DNA of 64,000 bases from Vespa crabro (lineage: Eukaryota; Arthropoda; Insecta; Hymenoptera; Vespidae). The translations under genes were made by a program, and so were the position numbers. The first letter of the stretch is position 1. Each line of letters starts with the position of its first letter. This document shows, in pieces, positions 25,623 to 36,273 of the stretch. The stretch is taken from NCBI RefSeq assembly GCF_910589235.1, contig NC_060959.1, positions 11,546,407-11,610,406 on the forward strand, read 5' to 3'. The notes beneath the pieces are model-generated. The model worked only from the letters and a program-made list of their open reading frames with translations, did not search any database and was not told the origin of the DNA.

Positions 25623-26210
25623 TTAAAAGTCACCGCGGCGTGTGTCTGACTCTCGGAGAGCTAAAAAAAAAAAAAGAAAAGGGGGATCTTCTCGATGAGA
25701 GCGATACAAGTCGTTAAAAGCACACGCTTCACGTCCACGCGTTACAGACAGACATTCTTTTCTTTTTAAACATTGAAATTTCACCGCGTCGATCCTCTCG
25801 AATTTCATTAGCATTCGGGTTTCGTTATTTGCGTTTAGAAATTTTATCGAAAACTCTTGACCGTTATTTTTAATATTACTTTCGATATTACTTGGGAGAA
25901 TACAGACTGGCTTTATAAACGTTAAGTTTTGACTTGGTACCAGTGCACCGGTTCGATCACTCGAATAATGAATATTACTCAAAGCTGGTTCGGAAAGTGA
26001 AATTAGTTTAAGAACGTAGTACGACCGAAATGTAACTCTATTAAAGATATAAGAGCTCGTAAAATTTTGATAACCTTTTTTAAGTAATTTAATAGGACCT
26101 AAGAAGGACGATGTCGTATCGTTTAATATTAATAATCCAAGTTTTGAATTATATCCATCGAGTCTCAGGGATACTTCGGAGCGAGACATACGGCTTCTTA
26201 AATAAAGCAA
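25623..26210 (-). other. 195-codon ORF, unidentified
   Basis: This is the longest frame in the window that is not dominated by a repeat. The middle of the peptide is ordinary in composition, with several Asn-X-Ser/Thr words and segments such as YIFNRVTFRSYYVLKL. The C-terminal part is less convincing because it reads through a T-run-encoded Phe stretch. No signal peptide, transmembrane helix or domain is evident, the start is not ATG, and I see no clear splice sites. In this CpG-rich sequence one open frame of this length could arise by chance. Confidence 0.12.
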
Positions 26211-26840
26211 GATATAGTAGAATGTAGTAGGTATAAAAGTTGGAGAAGCCTTGCCCTTCTATATTGGAAGGGAAGAGAAAGTACGACGTTTCAGGAGACA
26301 CCGACGAGACGATTTGGGTACGACGGGTGTCGAATAATCGAAGATCATCATTTAATTAAACTTTCCGTGAAACTGAAATGCAATCCATTAATCCGTCGAG
26401 GAAATTGCGAGGGTTGACAGCCCCTCGAAGAAGCTTTCTTCTTGTTCTTCCACTCGCTCTTCTTCTTCGTCCGCTTCTATCTCCTTAAACCACTCCCTTC
26501 GTACATTGTTGCTCATAGTTCAAGGCCGAAATGAAGTTGTCGGAGGAAGTAATTTATGATAATCTCGGTGAAGCGAGGCCGAACGTTCGCCCCCTCTTCG
26601 TTCGCGATTCATTTGAATAATTAATGCAAAATACCGTCTAAATAACGTGCAGAGACCGCCCGTTCTCCGCACCTGTACAAGCCGCGTATATGGAAATGCA
26701 TCTCCGGCAGCAACACCGAAAATGGCCACCGCGATTCACCCAATTTCGGCTTAGCTGCAACCTTCGCATTTGGGGAAAAGTTTATTGAATTATCGCGGTA
26801 CCGTGTTGCATTTCGTGTTTTGGGGCTTACACGTCGAATA

Positions 26841-26849
26841 GAGCGAGCG

Positions 26850-26892
<43 letters not shown>
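26841..26892. repeat. (GAGC)n(GA)n compound array
   Basis: A few GAGC units lead into a perfect GA array of about 20 units and then GCGAGGG, a pattern suggesting expansion out of a GAGC seed. Confidence 0.95.
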
Positions 26893-26897
<5 letters not shown>

Positions 26898-27837
26898 TAT
26901 ACGCGTCTGCGTACTGATTCATGAATGCCGAGCGCCAACACGTTTGGAACAGTTTCTAAGCGAGAAAACCGAAATAAACCAACCAAAAATTGGCTTTGCA
27001 TTATTAACTGTTGACGTTGGAATGCAATATAAAGTGTATTATGAGACGGATAAATATTTGTTTTGTAACTTTTTCCTTTCCAATTTACCGTATTCCGTAC
27101 GGCTTTGAATTTGATCCTCTCTACACCGTTTTTATATTTTTTTTTTCCATTTTTAACGATCGCCGAGACCGGAGGACGATTTTATAGGCAACTCTTTCCA
27201 ACTTCTCTCTTTTTCTTTTGTCTTTTTCCAGTTCCCGTCAGAAAGTTAATAGACTCTGAGAGGCTTTTCTCTTGGCTCTTTGCCGAATGGATTCATTAAC
27301 AGTTACGATTGAAAATACACAAGACGACGTGTACTTCGTCGTCATAAGTGGGAAGTAGTTTTTTATGATAACGTTAAAGGATGGTATCGGCCGAGTTGAA
27401 AGAGCAAAAGAAAGAGAGAGGCGTTAAAAGGCTCTTTCCTGTTCTTATTTCTTTCTTCGATGCTTCCCGAGTTATAATGGGCTTTTACTGCATGAATAGA
27501 AGAACCAAGATGGATCCTTCATGGTGCAACTCGCTGTAGGTGTCTGGAACGAAATTAGTCCGCATTTATATTCCTATTTGCATACAATGGAATCAGATAG
27601 CGTAATAATTGTTCTTCTAATTTAAAACTTCTATTAGCGAATTCACGGGAATTTCGGATAGGTATCGTTCAGCGGGTCGTGTTGAAATTATCGACTTTAA
27701 TTGCAGACTCTCGCAATTTAATCTCGTTAGCATTGATGGGTTTCTTCGTACCATTAACGCATGATAAATTAAGATCTGTAGGTAGGTGCTCTGTAAAAAA
27801 TGAAAAAAAATGAAACGAGAAATATAGTAGAGAGGGA

Positions 27838-27843
<6 letters not shown>

Positions 27844-27871
<28 letters not shown>
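27844..27871. repeat. (GA)n microsatellite
   Basis: Perfect GA array of about 14 units preceded by GGGAGGGAGT. Confidence 0.97.
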
Positions 27872-27874
<3 letters not shown>

Positions 27875-29137
27875 GTACCATCTTTCGTACGTTTTCCCAA
27901 TTATGAGGATTTTCCGAAAAGGTAACAAAAAAGCAACGAAAAGGCAGCGTGGCTTCAGCTGGTAAATCTATCAAGTTCAAAATCCTGACGTGAGCTTAGG
28001 GATTCTACATCCTTCCACCAGGGTGTTCCCTTATTTTCTCGCTCGAAATGTCAGATAAAAAACATCCAACACGTGTTCTTACGTGATACGAGACTCGTAG
28101 CGCCCTTCAAAAGGAGGATTTCGAAGTCAAATTTTTTTTTACACATTCCCCTGTGATCATGGAATCTTGTCTAAAGTATAAAGAGGATGTACGAACGAGT
28201 CGAAAGAAATATCTCAATGAAAGGATTTTTGTATAGTCACGTTGAGCATGTATGCATGTATACATATATTACGTGTTTTTAGATATCATTATCATTCGAA
28301 TCGACGCGTAAAAGAGAATCCGGTATTGCTGGCGTACAAGCTATCAATGTTAACATTGCAACAATCAACAAAGCTTTGTTGGCTTTCCTAACGACGAGTT
28401 TTAAAGGCCATCTCAAAGTATTCGCATTCCAACTACTGACCGCAATAGAACGGTCAGACCGAGCACGAATCGCGATGGTGGTAGTAGCGATGGGAATGGT
28501 GGTGGTGGTGCTGCTGCTTCCTGGATTTGCTTTGAGCACACCGAGTAGACGCTTTGCTCGTTTACCATTACCTATCCATGCTAATAACTAATATATGGAT
28601 ACGACATGGTTGCGCTTGCATTCGGTTAAATGCGAACTAGTCGATTTGGGAAAGTTCAACATCGAATTTGATTAATTCTCTGTGTGAATAATATTGAATT
28701 ACATATGTTTAGAAACACCTACCTATTCGTACTAGTTCAAGTTATTCAGATATCGTTTTACGAGAAACGATTATTTTATTATACGTCTCGAATGAGATAG
28801 AAAGAACTTGCGTGAATTGCGTAGGCCCGCTCGTGCGTCCGGAAGCGAAGGGACCTCTCTTCTTATCTTCCGCACATTAATCACGTCCTCTCTCGACTTG
28901 CTCACCTGCATTTCTTTTCGAGATAGGTGTGTAGCTGTCGGCATGTCAGACCGTTGAGTGATGTAAAGGTGTATCTCCTTGATATGATGGGGAAGCATTT
29001 CCATGTAATTGGACAGCTCCGAAACAAATACGCTATCCTACGAGAAGATTACCGTATTATGCAAATTGTTCCAAGTGAAACACAATTTTGATGTCGGCAG
29101 CCGGCACCACCTCGTGTATTTCGTATTCTTTTTTCTA

Positions 29138-29218
29138 TTTTTCTTTTCTTTTCCTTTCTTTTCCTTTCTTTTCTTTTCTTTTCTCTTCTCTTCTCTTCTT
29201 TTCTTTTCTTTTCTTTTT
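29138..29218. repeat. 81-nt pyrimidine tract, (TTTTC)n-like
   Basis: Only T and C occur. Units of TTTTC, TTCC and TTCTC alternate, giving partial mirror symmetry. Confidence 0.95.
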
Positions 29219-29543
29219 AATAAGAACTCTCGCGTCTTTATAAAATCTCGATGAAGATTTTAATCGGTCCGTATCAAAGAAGAAGAGGCAAAAAATCTCG
29301 AAGAATAATTATTGGAATTATTTTCCTAAAAATCTTTAGTTAGAATTAACCGTTGAAATAGAAGCGAAGTAGGATTCGCATAATTAAACCGAGCCCTTAG
29401 CAAACTCAAATGATCGTGTTATAACGCTCGCGATTATGATTACATTATCACCCGGTAAACATCGATGAGAGTCGAATGCTAAAACATTCGCCGCAGTCGT
29501 TTGGATGTTCGAATTATGCTTGATACGTCTCGGTTCTTAGAAA

Positions 29544-29545
<2 letters not shown>

Positions 29546-29602
<57 letters not shown>
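29546..29602. repeat. (GA)n microsatellite
   Basis: One of the longest dinucleotide arrays here, about 24 perfect units and then a GGAGAGAG tail. Confidence 0.97.
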
Positions 29603-29603
<1 letters not shown>

Positions 29604-29996
29604 CGGCAATGTTCCTTCCGTCGCGCATGAATAGAGAACGATCTTGAAAGCGCCATTGAAATTACGGAGATAACTTCTAACTCAAATAGCTAAAGACTTT
29701 AACCAGTTACAATTAGCAAGGACTGCAGCGCACTGTTTGTCGTATAATGGAATTTGCTAATGATAATTCAATATCCACGACGAGCTCCTTTCGGCGGAAG
29801 GTAAAGGGTTGAAAGTGCATTTTCCAACCTTCCACAATTCCCTCCTTACGTTTCCTCTCATCTTTCTCTTTTACCTTCGCCAGCTCCCCTTCAAGCATCC
29901 AAAGTTTAATAAGGCATGCGTTTTCAAGCTCCTTTGCTCGATTTTCGAGGAAATATTCTATCGTCGTACTTTCGGTGGATAGTGGGCAGATCTTTG

Positions 29997-30023
29997 TCTC
30001 TCTCTCTCTCTCTCTCTCTCTCT
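29997..30023. repeat. (TC)n microsatellite
   Basis: Perfect TC array of about 13 units, opposite in sense to the GA array about 395 bp upstream. Confidence 0.97.
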
Positions 30024-30396
30024 TCATTTAGAATCGTTGGTATGAGAGTGATTCCGATGGTGGGGATGGTTGGTTGCTGGTTTCTGTTCGTCTCACTGGC
30101 GGGGATAATTAATTCAGCACGTGGGTGTTTGCCATCTGTGCTGCTCCAGTCCGAGAGAAAATGGAGATACGAAATCTATTTCGATCTCTCGCCGGACGGA
30201 TAGATGGATAGGATACTTTGTTTTGGCACCGAACCGCAAAAAAGTCGGCCGCATGATGTTATTCCATCGACGGTTCTCGATCGATGTGGATACGTTTTAG
30301 AATTCGTTATAAACTCGGTGTCGATCGGAAAAGAAGAAAAGATAAATAGAAAGTGAACAAGAGAGTGGAACTCGAGAGATTTAAATATTTTTCTTT

Positions 30397-30398
<2 letters not shown>

Positions 30399-30427
<29 letters not shown>
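30399..30427. repeat. poly-T run of 29
   Basis: Twenty-nine consecutive T, the longest mononucleotide run I noticed. It could be the A-tail of a minus-strand retroposed copy, but no source sequence or target duplication is visible. Confidence 0.95.
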
Positions 30428-30767
30428 CTTTTATAGTCTCGTAGGGTGTCTTCTCACATGGTCTCACATTTAAAATTACAAACAAAGTGAGAGCTGTACT
30501 TTCACATTTCACGATTTTATCGCGGAGTGTGAATTGCAATTTAATTCTTAAATTTCGTGAATATTTAAGAAGAGCTTTTCACATTCTATCCGGTTTTATC
30601 CTATTTAAAGAAAAAGAAGAATATCAGAAGTATCTTCGTAAAATTCTTGGAAAGAAAATGTGGGTAGGGTAAGCATGTGGTTCGTTCGATCTTCTCGCGA
30701 ATCAGGAGAAAAGCCCGGTGCTTTCGTAATCCTCTCTTATTTTCCTTCTTTTTCTCTTTTTCTGTAG

Positions 30768-30950
30768 TTTCTCGCTAGCGCGGGCATCGCCTCCAGGCAT
30801 CGTCGTACACAAGCCGACTATGTAATTCCAGAAGACCTTCGTTACTGTGTTCGTAGGTGGGAGGAGGACGGAAAGAAATGGAAGCTTGGGTTAAGAGTAA
30901 AAAGAAGGAAGAGAAATAGAGATACAGGTCTTCGGGGAAAAGCGGGCTGA
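30768..30950 (+). other. candidate exon/ORF after strong 3' splice site (unidentified)
   Basis: A pyrimidine-rich tract from about 30730 ends in CTGTAG, a textbook 3' splice site. The frame that begins at the first base after it stays open for 60 codons to a TGA. It starts FLASAGIASRHRRTQADYVI, continues with an acidic and aromatic part, and ends rich in Arg and Lys. A possible 5' splice site (CGTAG before GTGGGA, at 30856/30857) would instead give an 89-nt internal exon. There is no ATG, so an upstream exon is needed. The first part is more GC-rich than its surroundings. I recognise no family. Confidence 0.15.
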
Positions 30951-31138
30951 GAGAATCAATGGGTTTCCCTTAGTTAGCCGGCAAATACTCGGCAAGGACG
31001 ATTGTATACGCTTTAAGGCAAGACATCCCTTGGTCGAGGAGTGAATGGAGAACGAGGCCGAGCATCTTCTTCGTGGCTCCGAGCGAGATTTCATCTTGAA
31101 AAGGAGAACTGGACTCGACGTGCCTTCTTGCATTACTG

Positions 31139-31213
31139 CTTCCTTTCTTCCTTCCTTCCTTCCTTCCTTCCTTCCTTCCTTCCTTCCTTCCTTCCTTCCT
31201 TCCTTCCTTCCTT
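31139..31213. repeat. (TTCC)n tetranucleotide array
   Basis: A 75-nt pyrimidine-only tract, mostly perfect TTCC units. The opposite strand is (GGAA)n, the core word of ETS-family factor sites. Confidence 0.97.
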
Positions 31214-31270
31214 ACTTTAGCTTCCTTAGTTTCGAGCGTTAGAACTCTTGAAGGTAGGTTGATGTCGAGC

Positions 31271-31345
31271 GTTAAAATGATATATGTTATTCCCTTAATT
31301 AAGCCCTTGTCGAGCGTCCGAGCTTAGTCAGGAAGCAAAGTTTGT
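31271..31345. repeat. triplicated element, copy 1
   Basis: Core GATATATGTTATT, then CCCTTAATTAAGCCC, then 35 bp later AGCAAAGTTTGT. It matches copy 2 at 36 of 42 aligned positions across the core. No frame is open through it. Function unknown. Confidence 0.75.
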
Positions 31346-31381
31346 TCGTGCTTGTTTCGAGAGTAAGAGAGAATGGAAACG

Positions 31382-31393
31382 TGAGAGAGAGAG

Positions 31394-31430
<37 letters not shown>
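31382..31430. repeat. (GA)n microsatellite
   Basis: GA array of about 24 units with one GC interruption, just downstream of element copy 1. Confidence 0.97.
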
Positions 31431-31434
<4 letters not shown>

Positions 31435-31571
31435 CAGATAGAGGGAGGGGTGGGAGTCGTTTCTATGAGCACCGTGGAAGTTGCTAATATTATTTGCTCG
31501 TCTGTGGGCTTGCACCGAGCCAAGGTGGTGGCCTTTCAGAAAGCAAGCTTACATTCTCGCGAATGCCTCGC

Positions 31572-31587
31572 ACGTACATATGTACGT
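31572..31587. repeat. 16-bp perfect palindrome
   Basis: ACGTACATATGTACGT is self-complementary. It lies in a longer imperfect inverted repeat with flanking GCACGTAC and GTACGTGC. Confidence 0.88.
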
Positions 31588-32059
31588 ACGTGCCAGTGAC
31601 AGAGGACTGACACCAACCTGGTCTTTGATTTAAATTTCCCGTCTAACAATCAGCCGCCGCTTGTTATGTCTTTTTTAACGGATGCCTTGCCATGAATAGA
31701 AACAAGGTACGAATAGAATTCCGCTAGTAAAACGAGACTGGTATTATATTTATGAGCGAGCGTTCTTTATAATATTTACTTTTCGAATTTAAAATAAACT
31801 TTGATAAATCCTTTAATCGTTTGTTTCTTGGTATAGCATGAAAAAAAGTTCTTCTCGTAATTTCCTTACTCTTAATTAAGTATATACTATGGAGGATAGG
31901 ATAAAGAGATCAGAAAGGTTTCGGAGTTGAACAAAGTAGAAAACGGAAGTGGGTCCTTTACACGATTATGAGATAAACTCCGTAGCGATATTCTTGTCAT
32001 GTAAGGAACTCGAAGATAGGAAGGAAGGAAGGAGAAAGCAGTTAAGGTGAACGGCAGAC

Positions 32060-32143
32060 GTTAACGCGATATATGTTATTCGCTTAATTAAGCGCTTGTT
32101 CCACCTGGAGGTCCATACGCCGTTCAGATAGCAAACTTTGTGT
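32060..32143. repeat. triplicated element, copy 2
   Basis: GATATATGTTATT is followed by CGCTTAATTAAGCG, a perfect 14-bp palindrome. AGCAAACTTTGTGT follows 42 bp after the TTAATTAA. Downstream AACGCGAGGAG resembles the ACGCGCGAGGA after copy 3. Confidence 0.75.
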
Positions 32144-32260
32144 CGTAAAATTGTAAAAGTCTTGTGTTTTAACGCGAGGAGGGATACGAATATATCGCGT
32201 AAACCATTGAACTTACCAGGCTTTAACACATTATGTGGGATGCTTTCATCGAGTTTTTTT

Positions 32261-32287
32261 CTCTCTCTTTCTCTCTCTCTCTCTCTC
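32261..32287. repeat. (CT)n microsatellite
   Basis: CT array with one TTT interruption. Confidence 0.95.
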
Positions 32288-32649
32288 GATAGCGATCGGT
32301 AATGATCTCCGAAATTACCTTTAATATATATACGAGGATATTTCTATTAGATAGAGTTGATTAGAACTTTTCGAGAGTAGCTACTTTTCTTGATCTTGAG
32401 ATAAGACCGTTAGAATAACGATCGAAAAGTTGCAAAGTTTAGATAAGAAAATTCTAAGATCGGAAGAAAGAAAAGGCGAAAGCAAAAATGACGATAGAAA
32501 TAACTTTCCCGATAGTTTTAATTACGAGAGGTTTTCTAAAATTGACGCATATTATAGAAACAGTGGAAAGTGCCCGATGACCAAACTATTCGTTGAAAGG
32601 AAAGAGCGAGATCTCTCGTTATCTCTCGCGAATTTGATATAATCTCAAC

Positions 32650-32806
32650 TCGAATTTTCTTTCTTATTTCTCCCTTACTTTTCTTTTCTCTTTTCTATTC
32701 TATTTTCTTCTCTTTTTTTTCTTCTCTTTTTTTTTCTTCTCTTTTATTTTCCTTCACTTCTCTATTCTCATTTTTCTCCGTATCCTTTATTTTTCTTTAG
32801 CTCGTT
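32650..32806. repeat. TTTTCTTC-type pyrimidine-rich tract
   Basis: Degenerate T/C-rich sequence with a few A and G residues, just upstream of element copy 3. Confidence 0.85.
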
Positions 32807-32843
32807 CACGAAAGACAAGAAATAGCCGTTAGCGAGATAGGAC

Positions 32844-32925
32844 GGTATATGTGTTATGCGTTAATTAAGCTCTCAGCCGTTCTTAACGTTCCAAGATTAG
32901 CGGAACCGTAAAGTTTGCACGAAAC
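32844..32925. repeat. triplicated element, copy 3
   Basis: GGTATATGTGTTATGCG, TTAATTAAGC and, 42 bp after the TTAATTAA, GTAAAGTTTGCACG. It is more divergent than copies 1 and 2 but keeps the same order and spacing of words. Confidence 0.6.
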
Positions 32926-32929
32926 GCGC

Positions 32930-35880
32930 GAGGACCATTTGCCTTGCACGCGAATGTACGGACGTGTCCATCTTGTCTTTCTTGTCTTTACATCTCCTCG
33001 TGCAAATGCACGATCAGCCTTCCTACCCTAAACCTTTACGGTCATTAATCAAAGAGAAGAGGGACCGGGCAAAATCGACCTTCCGATGAACAGATCGTCC
33101 GATTCTGTCGTTGCAAGGTGATGCTTTTATCGAAGGATTTATTTTAAACTAATACTACCGTCCTCTCGTTTCTTCCTTTTTAAATCGACACATTTCTTTC
33201 ATTACAAAGATCAAAATACAACGGAAAAGGATCCAATAACGTATGAAATTGAAATACATGTATCATTCAATTTCGATATTACATTTTTCAATATGACTGT
33301 TTACTTTTTGCATCTATCATTCGTTCGTTCAACTTCAGAATCAAATGGGTTTCTCCAGGATGAATGTTTCATGCGAATTAGAAGAAACACATTTAATTAC
33401 ATCGGTTAATTAACTTAGCATTCGTGGAATCCAAAGCAGTGGCTGAATTTCATTCGGTGTAAACGGGAAAGGGCTCTGAAACCTACACGTAAGTAGCTCC
33501 TCTGAATGTAGTTACACAAGCCCGAAGATGTGTTCAACATTAATACAGTTAGAGTTCCTTTGCAACTATTCACATACGTAAAGATGGACTCAATTTCGTC
33601 GCATGGCTAAAGCTAAAACGAATTCGAACGGGAAAAAATAGAAAAGAAAGCTAGTTCTTTCAACAAGAATGTTAAAATTTCAAAATGACTAAGTCATAGA
33701 GTCGCGTCGACAACTTGCAAATAATAGTAGCGTCGACATAATTGAATTCTCGCGTTGGAATTTCATTAGCTCTAATAAGAATAGTAAATAAAACATGAAG
33801 TGTAAGTGTTAGTGATTTGAGTACGATGAAGAATTGGTATCTATGAAAGATAGATAACTCGAGTCCGTTCCAATTGAGGTTTAAAACTAAATAGTATAAG
33901 AGCTAAGCCATCGATGAATGGAAGTTAATCATGGACATGCGAATCTCGTCGTTCTTTCGAAAACGCCGCCGGCTCGGAAAGACATGGAATTACGAGTGCC
34001 GGAGAATAGTAACGTGCTCTCTATCCTTTTTCTCTCTTTCGTAATCCCCCAGTGAGAGAGCAGCAACCCTTAAAAAAAGGTGATGCGGATTTATTCTAAA
34101 GGGTCGCTTTTGTAAATGATGAGTGTTGTTGCTCGTGCCGGAAAGGCGAAGTGCTCTCGCGAGCAAGCAAACGTGAGAGCGAACGAGAGCGAGAGAGAGA
34201 GGGGCTGCCGTTACCTAGCGACCGGGTAGAGAAAAGCTTTTCTCTTTCCCCCTGAAATCCCTTTTTCGATTCTCACTAATTTCGCGAAGAGGGAGAGAAA
34301 ATCCGTCATCGACTTTTCGAACACTACGCGCGAATTTATTTTAAGCGTCTCGTCTCAATGTTTAAATATGTGAACTCTCTCGAAAAATTACATCGCTTTA
34401 TTTTCCCTCTGTACTTATCAAAAAATCCTGAATATTCTCCTTTCTCTTCGTTTATTTTCCGCTAATTTATATCTTTTTTTCCATATCCTTTATGAGGAGT
34501 ATGATTATATAATGATAGATGAAGATTAGAATAAACGAACGAAGAAAGTCGTTTTCATTTCCATTTATCGTGGAATTATTAGTTGAACTCGTTGTCAAAA
34601 ACGTAACACGTTTTCATCAAGTTTCATGAATTCCAACATCGTATACGAAGGCATGAAATATTAAAAATATTGTTTGACATTAAAGTTCATATTTATAAAG
34701 GACGATCGTGAGAATTGTGACGAAACGGGAACGTTACTGTAAAATGGATGTATCGCGGAATTATGTAGCGTGCAACGGGAGTAGGCGAGAATAAAAATAT
34801 ACCCGAGGCTCGGAATTGCGAATTCCGATGTAACGGCCTTTCGAAGATCGCGCGTGGAGATTAATAAACTCTCCGGTCGTTGCTTCGATCGTCGAAATCA
34901 AAATGGAGGTGGATAATGACGGCGCGATTACGTTCGCAAAGTTGCCACGTAGTCCTCGTAATTATTATGGGCGCGGGCCAACGATCGAGAAGATCGATCT
35001 CATCTTCGAGATGGTAGATCTAATAGCTAGAGAAGATACGAAGCGCGCGTAGGAAGAGACGCGGTGAACTAACGCGGAATACTAATGCTCTCTGATAACG
35101 GCGATTAAGTAGCGACCCGGGGTTAAATTACGGGATCCTGAGAAAACGAAATACATTCCAGCGCGATACGTCATTTGATTTGAGTCAGGGAATATGGCGC
35201 GAGACATTTTTCAAATGTACTTCGCGTGCGAAAGATAAAAATGGTTTTGACCGATTACGCGCTTTATGGAAATAGGAAGATAAGATTGGGCACTGTAAGA
35301 AAACAAGTAACCAGTCTGGAGGAAGAAAGAGGAGAAGAAAATTCAAAACATTCAAAGCGATAACCTGATGATGAATACGGCAAAGTTTGTATATTTTAAC
35401 TCAAAGGTCACTGTAAATCTGTCGAACGTGACGGTCGGCTTTTCCTCTCGTCATTAAACCCAACGATCAGCTGTCTTTAAAACACTGCGAGGAAAAGCAT
35501 GCGTCGTGTGTATAAATAACGCTCATTCTTCTTTATACGTCCATCGAACAGCTGCTGTCGCTTTTTTAGGGCTTTTTCAAAGGTGCCAACAAAATATACA
35601 CGACACGTGGCACGAAATCCGATTCTAACGACGTCGACTCCTTTGACCTCCGTCAAAAGATTTATGAAAGGTGGCATAGAAAACAGTAAGACGATTTCTT
35701 CGTTTCTTTCTTTCGCCCAACTTTTCCCGTATAATGTGGAAATAAGAAGGAGAAATACTTCCGCTTTCTTCGAACGAGAAAATCTCTTTACTTTCTCACA
35801 TTTCTAAAGTATATTCTCGTGCAAGATGTATCTCTAGGAGGTAAATCTTGATCACGTTTGTGAAATTATTTTATCCTAAG
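32930..35880. other. microsatellite- and ORF-poor stretch
   Basis: Apart from a very short GA patch near 34190 this 3 kb has no simple-sequence array, and between about 32.64 and 35.48 kb no open frame of 60 codons occurs on either strand. The 34.75-35.25 kb part is richer in G and C than its surroundings and contains the 49-codon small ORF. Such a gap could mark constrained regulatory DNA, but no specific element is identified. Confidence 0.5.
34903..35052 (+). other. 49-codon small ORF, well-placed ATG (unidentified)
   Basis: The start context CAAAATGG fits the arthropod initiation consensus (A at -3, G at +4). The peptide begins MEVDNDGAITFAKLPRSPRN and ends KRA before TAG. It is acidic at the N-terminus, has a YYGRGP turn-like middle and a helical-looking amphipathic C-terminal half (IEKIDLIFEMVDLIARE). 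It has no signal peptide and no known motif. It lies in a GC-richer island with no repeats. ORFs of this size occur by chance, so coding status is unproven. Confidence 0.2.
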
Positions 35881-35882
35881 GA

Positions 35883-35886
35883 GAAA

Positions 35887-35918
<32 letters not shown>

Positions 35919-35921
35919 AAA
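35883..35921. repeat. (AAAG)n tetranucleotide array
   Basis: AAAG/GAAA repeats of about 9 units. Confidence 0.95.
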
Positions 35922-36215
35922 AAACGAAAGAGAGTATTCGATTTCGATGATCGGTTTTACAAATTAATTCGAATTATTTTGATTGAGTATTTTCGTGAGT
36001 GAACGACGATAATATTCTTCGAGTGTCAGTTGGCTGACTCGAAAAATTATCCGATAATCACCACGTGTAACGTAGATTTAATGATCTAAAAGCGCTATAG
36101 CCTATAGCATTTGGATTCTATCGTTTAGAACGCTCTTCTAGCATATAATTTTATCCGAATATTCGGGACCTTAGAACTACGTAACAGTTCTTGGGATTGA
36201 TATATGTATATATAA

Positions 36216-36220
<5 letters not shown>

Positions 36221-36270
<50 letters not shown>
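36221..36270. repeat. (CT)n microsatellite
   Basis: Perfect CT array of 25 units. Confidence 0.97.

Positions 36271-36273
<3 letters not shown>

Larger units (their letters stand above)
26211..30760. other. non-coding with many arrays
   Basis: No gene is recognised. GA/CT arrays lie at 26841, 27844, 29546 and 29997, a TTTTC-type tract at 29138 and poly-T at 30399. A GGT/GCT-rich patch at about 28475-28525 gives a Val/Met-rich frame on one strand and a Thr-rich frame on the other. Confidence 0.6.

Noticed and set aside
30399..30427. Poly-T of 29 as the tail of a retroposed element
   Set aside because: No target-site duplication, element body or gene-derived sequence could be seen beside it.
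31341..31366. Resemblance to the start of miR-375 (TTTGTTCGT)
   Set aside because: The match breaks after nine bases and the surroundings do not fold into a precursor hairpin.
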